Shown here: positions 56,301 through 64,000 of the stretch, in pieces | Position numbering within the stretch: the stretch's first letter is position 1 | How the letters are laid out: each line of letters opens with the position of its first letter | From: Neisseria bergeri | GTDB lineage: Bacteria > Pseudomonadota > Gammaproteobacteria > Burkholderiales > Neisseriaceae | Assembly: GCA_003044455.1 (NCBI GenBank) | Contig: POWY01000002.1 | Location: 177,813 to 241,812 of the forward strand | Length of the DNA: 64,000 nt | Reading direction: 5' to 3' | Made by a program: the position numbers and the translations under genes | Notes under the pieces: model-generated | What the model was told of the DNA's origin: nothing | The model's input: the letters and a program-made list of their open reading frames with translations, nothing else | Database searches by the model: none

Positions 56301-59300
56301 TTTCACTTCTTCGGCATTTTTTACCTGCGCGTTGTAAGCCTCAGCGAGATTGTCTGTTTTCTTATCGGCAGAAAGCACCCAGCCCATACCGCGCAAGTCG
56401 CCCACAGTGGCGGCGGTATTGTCGCCGACCGCCGGAGTGCCTGTAGTCGGTTTGCTTAAATCAACCAAGCCTGTTTTTGGCGTATCTTTGTTGTCAACTT
56501 GCGGATAAGTCGCTAAACCGCTAGTTACGCCTGTAATACTCACCGGTTGAGCCGCACCACCTGCCGCATCGGATTTGCTTAAGTTCAAACCGTTTGCGGT
56601 CGGCGCGATATTGACGGTGTTGCCGCCTTGAACCAGTTTCAATCCTTCAAACTCGGGCGTTTCCACAGTGGCAAAGGTAAATTTGCCGCCTTCGCGTTTG
56701 ACGCGCAGGTTTTTGCCCGCTGTCAGCGTCAACGCGTCGCCCGCGCCCATCGCCTCACCATTGTCGTTGGTGGTTTTATCCGTATCGCCGACAGTGGCGG
56801 TCTGGTCGTTGTCCGCCTTCGCATACCATTTCGCGCTGTTGACGGCATTGGCGACGCTTTCCACCGTGGCGAGCTTGCCTCCGTCGCCGTCTTTGGCTTT
56901 AAGCTGCCCTTTTTTCTTGCCGTCTGCATCGGCAGTTACGGCTTCGGTTTTGCCCGTTACGGCTGTAACTTTGCCGCCGTCCACTTTGATGGTCGTGCCG
57001 TCGGCTTTGACATCATATTTCACGCTGACGGTATCGGGGTTGCCGTCCTTGCCTTGCGTAACTTCCACATTGGCAACCGTGCCGTTGCCGTTTTCGTAAT
57101 TGACGGCATCGCCCGGATTGATTAATTGGGTTTTGTTTGTGTCGGTTGCCGCCACGCCGTCGATTTTGGTCGCATTGGTTTTCCATCCCGACTGATTGAT
57201 GGCGTTTGCCACATCGCCGGTTTTTGCCACTTTGTCCCCTGCTTTAGGGTCGGTGTCTGCCTGATTGTTTGTACCGACGACAACCTTGCCGCCCGCCGTC
57301 GTGATGCTGCCGGCGTCGTTTTTGGCGGTAATGGTAACGACTGCGCCTTTGCCGCCTTCTTTTTCGGTAACGGTAACATCCGTCGTCGCCTTATTGCCGC
57401 TGACAAAGTCCACGGTATCGTAGGTGCGGACGAAATCGACGTTTTCGACATTGCCGCCCGCCTGTTTCGCGCCCCGGATGTTCCAGCCGCTGTTTAACAC
57501 GTCGCCTACGGTTGCCGCGTTACTATTATTAAGCGTTGTCGGTTTGTCTGCTTCAGTTGTCGGCGCGGTCGTACCGGTTTTCGCGCCGTCAAGGTTGCCG
57601 GCTACGCTGGTAATCGCATTGCCGCCGTTGTCTAAGCCGTTTTCGGTCAGACTAACATTCGGTTTTTGCTCACCGCCGGTCGTCGGCGCAGCGGGCGTAA
57701 TGGTAATGCCGTCTGAACTGATTTTCACCGTCGGTTTGCCGTCGGCTTTGAACTCGGCGGAGGTCAGGTTAATTAATTCCGGATTCAAGCTGTAAGTTAC
57801 TTTACCGTCCGCTTCCTGTTTCACGGTTAAGTTTTTACCTGCAACCATTTCAACGGTTTTGCCCGGTTTGATAACTTCGCTGCCTGTCGATTTGTCATCT
57901 TTCTTACCGTCGGCAGCAGCGGAAGTCTTCAGCGTAAAGCCGGAATTGTTAATCATATCCGCAACGTTTTTAGCCGTGGCAACGCCTTTGTCATCCAAAG
58001 CCTTATTTAATGCCGTTTCGGCATCTTTGACTTTTTTCTCAGCCTCTTTCTTCTGTTCATCTGTCGCATTTTTAGGCAATGCGGCCAACTCGTCTTTTGC
58101 AACTTTTAATGCGTCTTGAAGTTTGGAATCAGTTGAGGGCGCAATCACAGAACCGTCGGCGCTTGAAACCAGCTTGGCAGTTTTAACATCAGGCACTTCC
58201 ACATCAACGGTAATGGTGCGTACGCCGTTCTCGGTTTTACCCGATACTTTGGCTGCGTTTTTGCCGACGAATTTCACTTCGTCTGCATTTTTTACCACAT
58301 CTAAATATGCACCTTTTGCACCCGTCGTTTCATCTGACGAAACTTTCCAGCCCATATTCGCCAAATCGCGCACGGTGGCGGCAGAGTTTAAAACATTGTC
58401 TGCCAATGCCGTCTGATTATGTGCCGTACCCAAATTAACCAATTTTGGTTGGGTTGTCGGTGCGGTGCCGTCCGGCGCGCTTGTAACCGTTGTCGTATTC
58501 AACACCGAACCCACGCCTGTAATTTGCGTCGGTTTCGCATCCTTACCCGTGCCGCTGCTGATATTCAACGCGGTCGTCGGGGCTTTTCCTGTCTGATTAT
58601 TATCGGCAGTTGTTGCCGCTTCGGTTGTTAAGCTGACCGGTTTTTTACCCGTTGCAGCATCATCCTTACCCACTTTTACCGTAGTAAATTCAACATTATC
58701 TTTTGTCGAGAATGTGAATTTACTTCCATTTTGAGCAATCTTGATGTTTTTATCCGCTTCAAATGTAACGGTTTCGCCTGGTTTCACAAGTTGCGCTGCT
58801 TCGCCTGACACCTCTCCATTTTCAGTTTTAGCAGCAATGGCATTCCAACCCGCCTTGTTGATGGCTTCAGTGACATTTTCTACCGTCGCAATCTGTTTGC
58901 CCGCATCAGCTTTTGCTTTATTTGCAGCTTCAAGTTTTGTTTGTGCCGCTTGCTGTGCAGTAGCATCCCCGGCCTCGGTCGCTTCAGCCAATTCCTTGGT
59001 CGCTTCTGCAATCGCTTTATCTAATGCAGTTGTTGCCTTACCCGTTGATTCCGTTGCAATATCGCCCGTATTTACTTTCACGCCATCTGTACCAACGGTA
59101 ATTGTGCTATCCGCTGGTTTTACAGAAATAGTATTGTTTGCCGTATCTTTCTGTAAACCATTGCCAACGTTCACGTCGTATTTGACGTTTACGTTGCCAG
59201 TTTCTTTGCCTGCCTTGTCAGTATCTTTAGTCACAGTTACGGTTGTGCCACTACCATCCAAGAAATTCACTTGCTCGCTTGGATTGATGGTGTCAACTTC

Positions 59301-62300
59301 AGTTTTGTTATTTCCTGCAACTTTCCAACCGCTTGCTTTTAATTGGCTTACGTTTACAGCATCGTTGTCATCGCTACCGTTAGCGACGTTGGTAATTTTG
59401 GTCGGGCTTGTGCCATCTGCTCCAGTGACTTTTAAATTATCACCATCGTTGGTGATTTTCGGACCGTTGTTGCCGAATTGGACGCTGGTAAATTCAGGCG
59501 TGTCGGTGGTGGCAAATTCAAAGTTGTTGGCGGTATGGCTGACCGTCAGGTTTTTGCCTGCTTTGAAGGTAACCGTGTCGCCGGCTTTCACATTGTCTGC
59601 TACATCCGTTGTTACACCATTACCTGAAGCCGCCGCTTTCCAATAGGCATCATTAATCGCACTTGCTACAGTTTCTGCTGTTGCAAATGTATTGCCTGTT
59701 CCTTCTGCTTTAACCTTACCTGCATTAGCTGTATCGGCTTTGATTGTCGTGGTGTTTACACTGTATTTCACTGTCGAGGTTTGACCATCCTTGCTTTCAA
59801 CAGACGCAGTTGTACCATCACCGTCCACAAAATCCACAGTATCGTAGGCTTTTACAAAGTCAACCGCTGTGCCCTTGCCTTTCAAGTTCCAACCTGCATT
59901 TAATACGTCACCCACGGTAGCGGCATTGTTTGGATTGACATAATCTGTGCCTTTCATATTCGTTGTATTTGGCACTGCTTGAGTTTTCGTGGCATTACTT
60001 GGCGCAGCTGCTGTATTTGCAGTGTCGCTATTTTTAGTAGCAGGAAGATTAGATTTCACATTAGAAATCGCATTGCCGCCGTTGTTCAAGCCGTTTTCGG
60101 TCAACGAAACCGGATTCTTACCTGTAGTTGCCGGAGTAATGGTTACACCGCTGTTGGTCAGTTTGGTGGTCGGCGCATTTGTGCCTGTGCCTTTAAACTC
60201 TGCCGATGTCAACCCTCTTAAAATCGGATTGAGCGAGTAGGTAAAGTTCGTACCTGCCTGTTTGATTATCAGGTTGTCGCCCGCTTTAAAGGTTACGCTG
60301 CCGCCCGCGCTGATTTTTTCGGTAGTTTGGGTATGACCGGACGTTGCGAAGCTGCCGCCGTCGGTGTCGGACGTAATGCTCCACGCGGCATTGTTGACGG
60401 CATTTGCCACCGCATCAACTGTTGCCAGTTTGCCTTTATCTGCTTTAACAGGACGCACTTGACCCGCTTTTTCATCAGTACCTTTATTAGTATCTGTAAC
60501 CGTTTCGGTCGAGCCTGTCACCGCCTTCACTTTGCCATCATTGCCGACAGTGATTGTTGTACCGTCGGTATCAACCGCAACTTTGTTGTTATCAGCCGCA
60601 TCAATTTTGAGGCCTTTACCCGTATTAACCTTAATACCGTCTGCACCAACAGTCACACCATCGCCTGCTTTGGCTTTGATTTTGTTGGTCGTAGCATCTT
60701 TTTCTAAACCATCACCAAGGTTTACACTGTATTTGATTGTGCTGGTTTTATTGTCTGTATTTTCAACAGATACACTTGTGCCGTCGCCGTCGATAAAGTT
60801 AACGGTATCATAGGCGGCAACAAAATCTTTTGCCGCGCCTTTTTCTTGGATGTTCCAGCCGCTGTTTAACACGTCGCCCACAGTTGCCGCGTTGGTTTCG
60901 GTCAGGGCGTTCGGTTTCGTTGCCGAAGTTGTCGGCGCGTCCGTACCGCTTTTCGCGCCGTTAAGGTTGCCCGCCACGTGGGTAATCGCATTGCCGCCGT
61001 TGTTCAAGCCGTTTTCAGTCAGACTAACATTCGGTTTTTGCTTACCGCCGGTCGTCGGCGCAGCGGGCGTAATGGTAATGCCGTCTGAACTGATGTTCAC
61101 CGTCGGTTTGCCGTCGGCTTTAAACTCTGCGCTGGTCAGGTTGGTTAATACAGGGTTCAGGCTGTAGGCAAAATCGGCTTTTTTGACTTTCTTTTTAACT
61201 GTTTTGGTTTTGTCAAAATCATCCTGAACTTCAATTTCAACTTCGGTTTCATCACGGTCTAACTTCAAGTTGTTGCCGACTTGGAGTTGGACTTTATCTT
61301 GCGAACGGATTGCGGTTTCATAAGCCTTATCCGCGGAATCTGTATTTGCTTTTTTAGATGTGAATACACCCGAAGAATCAGCTACCACATTACCGCTTGT
61401 GTTAAAACCTGCTGCAATTTTTTTGGTGATGGAGTTTAACTGGGAGCCGTTGATGGCATCGGTAGAATCTTCCGCCACGCGACCGGCCGCCACGTTTTTT
61501 AATTGACGTTCTGCGCCGGAGCTACCGAAAGACACCACGTCGCCTTCAGAGGTGTTAGTGCCGCCCGCCCATTTAAATGTATAAGCAATATCCTTTGAGT
61601 CATCGGAAACAATATTGCCTTCGCTGTCGTAGTTCACACTTAATTGGCGTGTTCCCAACAGTTCGGTTGTAGAACCCGTACCGATTGCCACCGCATTTTG
61701 AAGGGTTGCATGCGCCCCTGTACCCAATGCCAAAGAACCGATAACATCGGCACGCGCACTTGTACCGATGGCTGTTGCCAAATTACCTTTGGCTAAAGAA
61801 TGCACCCCTAGAGAAGTAGAAGCATGACCGTTTTTATTTTCAGCCTTGCTAAAGTCAAGACTGGATACGTCCATAGCGTGCCCGGTCAGCTCTTGAAAGG
61901 CTGCTGCAACGGTACCTGTTGTCGTCTTAGTCGCCGCGAAAGTATAATGGCGGGTAACATCTTTACCATTAATTTTCTCAACTACATCTTTTGCAATTAC
62001 ACCACCTTCTTCATTTACGCCAATGGCTTTTTCAAAAGTTGTGGATTGTTTAGAGGCCGATTCAACATTCGCCCCGCCAATCATAATAGAGGAATCGCCT
62101 TGCGCATTAGTGCCCAAGCCGATTGCCAATGCACCTTCTTTACCGGTTGCCTTAGCTTTATAACCGATTGCCACATCGCCTTCTTTTGCCAAAGAAGCCG
62201 TACCTGCCGCTACTGCATACTTACCATCGGCAAAAGATCCCATACCAATTGCTACCGCTGCTTCTGCATTAGCTTGAACTTGTGAACCTGCACCAATGGC

Positions 62301-63713
62301 TGTTGCACCAAATGCACCTTTACGCACCAAAGCATTCGTACCAAGTGCTGTTCCCAATGGTGTGCTTGAGTGAGCTTGTGCCCCTAATACTACTGATCCA
62401 TCTTGTGCATAAGTCGCTTTAAATGTGGTATCTAACCTGGTACCAACAAGATCATTATAAGTCGCACTAATTGTTTTATCAGATATTTCTGCATCTTGAT
62501 TATGGTCTATTGTGTCTGTAACAGCAAAATTTTCTTTGGTTGATTTGTAATATTTTTTATTTGCAAATTGAGTAATATCATTTCCACCTAAAGCAACAGC
62601 ACCATGACCTGCAATAGTTTGGGCGCCTATTGCCACAGATTGGTCCCCTATAGCACGTGCATTACGACCTAAGGCTGTGCCTTCATTAATATTTACATTT
62701 GTGTATCCGTTAGTACCACCTGCTATTTTTTGATAATCTGCAACATTTTTAACACCAAACGCTTTTTTCAGCACTTCATCATTATTATCAACATCTGTAG
62801 CATTCTGCACAGGCATACCATTATTATCTAACTTTCTAAATCCTGCTCCGGCACCGGCCCCTACTGCAACAGAAGAGTTTACAGAGCGTCCATCAGTTTG
62901 ATTTACCCCTGTATAAGCACCAGTACCAATAGCTACACCGCCTGCATCATTACCATTAAGATTTTTCCCAGCATTGTTAGTTCCCGACATAGCACCATAA
63001 CCAATGGCAATACTATGACCTTGACCTTGATCTCGAGTTTCAGCTTCTTTACCGAAAGCAATATCATTAGCTTTATTTGCTTTACTGGAGTTACCAAAAG
63101 CCATTGCAAAATTAGCACCGGTATTTGTTTTACTGCCATATCCTATGGCATAACTATCGTCACCTAGCGCGTTCGATCCAGCTCCCAATGCTACAGATGA
63201 AGGACCACTTGCTATTGTGTTATAACCTAAAGCAAGACTATTATTATGCCTTGCAGCAGAGTTATACCCTATAGAAATAGATCTAGGATAACTTGCATTG
63301 CTTCCCCATCCAATGGCATAACTATTCTCGCCTGTAGCTTTCGCTTTATTTCCCAATGCCACAGATTGCTTACCACTTGCTTCAGCATCCTTACCGATAG
63401 CTACAGCAGTATCGGATGTTGCTTTTGAGTCTTTACCAACAGCAATAGAGTCGCTACCTGTTGCAGTAGCCATCCCTTTTGTTGAATTAATCTGAATCAA
63501 CCCATTTGCAGCAGTCTCAGCAGCCGCATAAGCCGCACTACCGCTTAATAGCGACAAGGCGATGGCTGAAGATTTAATAAGGTTCGCTGAAGAGCCGGAC
63601 ACACTTTTTTTGGCACTCGATGAGCTTTGTTTTTTGTGTGCTTTGGTTAATTCGGATACTGCCACCCAAGATTGGGTTGCCTGGCTGTAAATGACACGGA
63701 AAATTTTGTTCAT
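53334..63713 (-). CDS. Giant trimeric autotransporter adhesin (YadA family)
   Basis: 3459 residues in one open frame. An extended signal peptide (MNKIFRVIYSQATQSWVAVSEL, cleavage near 65) is followed by a YadA-like head of SxAxGxxAxA repeats (about 75-660, e.g. DSIAVGKDSKATSDTAVAIG), a neck (DAINGSQLN), a very long stalk made of about nine alternating modules (each with AATVGDVLNSGWN or a variant, then YDTVDFVDGDGT) and coiled-coil stretches, and a C-terminal anchor (NARAGIAQAIATAGLVQAYLPGK ... GHFGASASVGYQW). Three copies form one fibre with a 12-strand outer-membrane barrel. It should bind host cells or matrix. It is far longer than meningococcal NhhA or NadA. GC is lower in the head than in the stalk. 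Confidence 0.93.
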   Translation of the reverse strand: MNKIFRVIYSQATQSWVAVSELTKAHKKQSSSSAKKSVSGSSANLIKSSAIALSLLSGSAAYAAAETAANGLIQINSTKGMATATGSDSIAVGKDSKATSDTAVAIGKDAEASGKQSVALGNKAKATGENSYAIGWGSNASYPRSISIGYNSAARHNNSLALGYNTIASGPSSVALGAGSNALGDDSYAIGYGSKTNTGANFAMAFGNSSKANKANDIAFGKEAETRDQGQGHSIAIGYGAMSGTNNAGKNLNGNDAGGVAIGTGAYTGVNQTDGRSVNSSVAVGAGAGAGFRKLDNNGMPVQNATDVDNNDEVLKKAFGVKNVADYQKIAGGTNGYTNVNINEGTALGRNARAIGDQSVAIGAQTIAGHGAVALGGNDITQFANKKYYKSTKENFAVTDTIDHNQDAEISDKTISATYNDLVGTRLDTTFKATYAQDGSVVLGAQAHSSTPLGTALGTNALVRKGAFGATAIGAGSQVQANAEAAVAIGMGSFADGKYAVAAGTASLAKEGDVAIGYKAKATGKEGALAIGLGTNAQGDSSIMIGGANVESASKQSTTFEKAIGVNEEGGVIAKDVVEKINGKDVTRHYTFAATKTTTGTVAAAFQELTGHAMDVSSLDFSKAENKNGHASTSLGVHSLAKGNLATAIGTSARADVIGSLALGTGAHATLQNAVAIGTGSTTELLGTRQLSVNYDSEGNIVSDDSKDIAYTFKWAGGTNTSEGDVVSFGSSGAERQLKNVAAGRVAEDSTDAINGSQLNSITKKIAAGFNTSGNVVADSSGVFTSKKANTDSADKAYETAIRSQDKVQLQVGNNLKLDRDETEVEIEVQDDFDKTKTVKKKVKKADFAYSLNPVLTNLTSAEFKADGKPTVNISSDGITITPAAPTTGGKQKPNVSLTENGLNNGGNAITHVAGNLNGAKSGTDAPTTSATKPNALTETNAATVGDVLNSGWNIQEKGAAKDFVAAYDTVNFIDGDGTSVSVENTDNKTSTIKYSVNLGDGLEKDATTNKIKAKAGDGVTVGADGIKVNTGKGLKIDAADNNKVAVDTDGTTITVGNDGKVKAVTGSTETVTDTNKGTDEKAGQVRPVKADKGKLATVDAVANAVNNAAWSITSDTDGGSFATSGHTQTTEKISAGGSVTFKAGDNLIIKQAGTNFTYSLNPILRGLTSAEFKGTGTNAPTTKLTNSGVTITPATTGKNPVSLTENGLNNGGNAISNVKSNLPATKNSDTANTAAAPSNATKTQAVPNTTNMKGTDYVNPNNAATVGDVLNAGWNLKGKGTAVDFVKAYDTVDFVDGDGTTASVESKDGQTSTVKYSVNTTTIKADTANAGKVKAEGTGNTFATAETVASAINDAYWKAAASGNGVTTDVADNVKAGDTVTFKAGKNLTVSHTANNFEFATTDTPEFTSVQFGNNGPKITNDGDNLKVTGADGTSPTKITNVANGSDDNDAVNVSQLKASGWKVAGNNKTEVDTINPSEQVNFLDGSGTTVTVTKDTDKAGKETGNVNVKYDVNVGNGLQKDTANNTISVKPADSTITVGTDGVKVNTGDIATESTGKATTALDKAIAEATKELAEATEAGDATAQQAAQTKLEAANKAKADAGKQIATVENVTEAINKAGWNAIAAKTENGEVSGEAAQLVKPGETVTFEADKNIKIAQNGSKFTFSTKDNVEFTTVKVGKDDAATGKKPVSLTTEAATTADNNQTGKAPTTALNISSGTGKDAKPTQITGVGSVLNTTTVTSAPDGTAPTTQPKLVNLGTAHNQTALADNVLNSAATVRDLANMGWKVSSDETTGAKGAYLDVVKNADEVKFVGKNAAKVSGKTENGVRTITVDVEVPDVKTAKLVSSADGSVIAPSTDSKLQDALKVAKDELAALPKNATDEQKKEAEKKVKDAETALNKALDDKGVATAKNVADMINNSGFTLKTSAAADGKKDDKSTGSEVIKPGKTVEMVAGKNLTVKQEADGKVTYSLNPELINLTSAEFKADGKPTVKISSDGITITPAAPTTGGEQKPNVSLTENGLDNGGNAITSVAGNLDGAKTGTTAPTTEADKPTTLNNSNAATVGDVLNSGWNIRGAKQAGGNVENVDFVRTYDTVDFVSGNKATTDVTVTEKEGGKGAVVTITAKNDAGSITTAGGKVVVGTNNQADTDPKAGDKVAKTGDVANAINQSGWKTNATKIDGVAATDTNKTQLINPGDAVNYENGNGTVANVEVTQGKDGNPDTVSVKYDVKADGTTIKVDGGKVTAVTGKTEAVTADADGKKKGQLKAKDGDGGKLATVESVANAVNSAKWYAKADNDQTATVGDTDKTTNDNGEAMGAGDALTLTAGKNLRVKREGGKFTFATVETPEFEGLKLVQGGNTVNIAPTANGLNLSKSDAAGGAAQPVSITGVTSGLATYPQVDNKDTPKTGLVDLSKPTTGTPAVGDNTAATVGDLRGMGWVLSADKKTDNLAEAYNAQVKNAEEVKFVGASGVIVSGKTEGNVRTITVGVDHQLATNNSVKPVEYTKKDGTKVYPKTVTKNDGTTETKFYPNADGTGDEVPADDVIVSVNGAKGTTSPTTLSNVKSNLPETRNTADAADPTGKPASKSQSAPKIGTADGNVNANNAATVGDVLNSGWNLKGNGSEVDFVRAYDTVNFVNGKGTTVSIETDGAESRVKVDVDTADLTASNGKISAPDLKTLEDAVKAAKADADANPADEAKKTALAKAEADLAKEQNKGVTAQNVAKAINESGFTLKTSATAEGKKDAASTGDEVINPGKTVEMVAGKNLTVKQDAGGKVTYATKDDVEFATVKIGKDEDGKKPVSLTTEKAVNAGNNETGKEPATALKISSDGKPAQLVGVASVLNTSEVSTKPNGDKKADGTPAESKTEKLIDLAGANAAPVNKNAAATVGDLQNMGWVVSTKDGNGYTDVVKNADKVDFKGDNGIEVRGSTAADGTRVITVSAKEGKVTNKVEITKNDGSKVDAVIIDGKYYERDENGKPKTKTEIPAADIKSADNGGSGFVTGNTVANAINKSGWNVGLAEKAKADAAFGDSKYALDAGKPEKVNPDDNVHFANGNNTVVKAATVEEVDKDGKTVTNTYIRVDAELPISQISAVDENGNKVVKDADGNWYLSKADGTADKTQPKVDPAKVRQSASMDPENKGDRYTPLAKRSDDAALTADQKDALSKQQDQYAKDAADKIAKELKGQPQAVIEAAQKAAAEVARVEAKDKYLKDNGLDKGIGGTVITNVAWGQKPDDAVNVDQLQNSGWNLDSKAVAGSSGKVISGNVSPSKVKMDETVNIDAGNNIEITRNGKNIGIATSMTPQFSSVSLGTGADAPTLSVDDDGALNVGSKDANKPVRITNIAPGVKEGDVTNVAQLKGVAQDLNNRIDNVDGNARAGIAQAIATAGLVQAYLPGKSMMAIGGGTYRGEAGYAIGYSSISDGGNWIIKGTASGNSRGHFGASASVGYQW

Positions 63714-63795
63714 TGATTCTCTCTGCTTGCAATACGCCGCCCGCGCTTTTGACGTTTCCGGCCGCCGGACGGCAAACGGCCATACACAATTATTG

Positions 63796-63808
63796 ACAAT
63801 CCCATTGT
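63796..63808. promoter_or_regulatory. Possible operator palindrome upstream of the adhesin
   Basis: ACAAT-CCC-ATTGT, a perfect dyad 83-95 bases before the adhesin ATG, within a cluster of related TTGTCAAT/ATTGACAA motifs. Such AT-rich dyads suit MarR- or other winged-helix repressors. Which regulator binds is unknown. Confidence 0.35.
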
Positions 63809-63892
63809 ATTGCGAAAGTCAGTCTAGGAGAATCAATCTAATTGTCAACATTCCCTTATGATCAAAGGGATTACACTTTTTTACGCAAATTC

Positions 63893-63906
63893 GGGGGGGG
63901 GGGGGG
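63893..63906. repeat. Homopolymeric tract, 14 G
   Basis: Fourteen consecutive G (C on the minus strand), 180 bases upstream of the adhesin ATG. Tracts of this length are hypermutable in Neisseria and control transcription of surface genes such as porA, opc and fetA when placed at promoters. Confidence 0.95.
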
Positions 63907-64000
63907 ATTTTTGAATGTTTTTGAGGAAAATTTACTTTGGGACAATAAAAAAAAAAAAGCCGTTTCGAATCTGTGCAACAGGGCTTGGCGGGCTGAAAGG

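Larger units (their letters stand above)
63714..64000. other. Upstream region of the adhesin gene
   Basis: 287 bases with no gene visible. On the minus strand it has TTGACA near 63845 and several TTGTCAAT/ATTGACAA motifs in both orientations, an AGAGAG ribosome site next to the ATG, and the G14 tract farther out. An A12 tract lies at about 63947-63958. Another gene probably begins or ends beyond the window edge. Confidence 0.55.

Noticed and set aside
63947..63958. A12 tract as a second phase-variable switch
   Set aside because: Its position relative to any gene start cannot be judged at the window edge, so no role is claimed.

Overview
The window is chromosomal DNA of a Neisseria from the meningitidis/gonorrhoeae/lactamica group. 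The DNA uptake sequence GCCGTCTGAA is everywhere, usually paired in inverted orientation as terminators behind genes. There are also four Correia elements, a dRS3 repeat, an AGCC-repeat phase-variable type III methyltransferase and a meningococcal-type order of housekeeping genes. The species cannot be fixed from sequence alone; the very large YadA-type adhesin beside gyrA is not something I associate with the standard meningococcal or gonococcal reference genomes, so a commensal such as N. lactamica or N. polysaccharea is possible.

Layout. 0-5.1 kb: a DUF945 protein, a TonB-dependent receptor and SuhB on the minus strand. 5.3-9.2 kb: TrmJ, a DUF1853 protein, an RsmB-like methyltransferase and a DUF4124 protein. 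9.3-16.8 kb: aldehyde dehydrogenase and MarC, the GatCAB amidotransferase genes (with a VirK/YbjX-type gene between gatA and gatB) and a ferredoxin-reductase flavoprotein. 16.9-28.1 kb: pdxH, rluB, an orphan low-GC gene, a holin-like membrane protein, an OFA-type MFS transporter, xseA, nadE, dnrN, trxA, an RlmK-like methyltransferase and a DEAD-box helicase. 28.2-30.8 kb: a Correia element, an immunity-like gene behind a toxin tail, a glycine-zipper lipoprotein, and an unknown gene preceded by what looks like an aromatic leader peptide and attenuator. 31-37.3 kb: argD, clpX, a broken type-44-like toxin cassette, rbfA, an unknown gene and truB. 37.5-42.3 kb: the modA/res type III restriction-modification locus. 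42.5-48.8 kb: lldD and the iscR-iscS-[insert with fic]-small acidic peptide-iscU-iscA-hscB iron-sulfur cluster genes. 48.8-52.6 kb: remnants including a CARF-like fragment, then gyrA. 52.7-64 kb: a Correia element, a TonB-receptor tail and a 3459-residue trimeric autotransporter with a G14 tract upstream.

How it fits together. Most genes are core metabolism, RNA modification and Fe-S assembly with short spacers and DUS terminators. The accessory layer consists of low-GC, toxin/immunity-like or defence-like pieces dropped into otherwise conserved operons (between iscS and iscU, rbfA and truB, clpX and rbfA, hscB and gyrA), plus phase-variable surface and epigenetic functions. The modA gene is predicted to be OFF here (13 AGCC repeats) and also carries an in-frame stop about 50 codons before its natural end.

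The most unusual observations are the putative Tyr/Phe-rich leader peptide with attenuator at 30.6-30.7 kb, the Cys-containing acidic 42-residue peptide between iscS and iscU, the disrupted type-44-like toxin cassette, and the CARF-like fragment with its 44-residue partner next to gyrA. All assignments come from reading the sequence; no database search was run.
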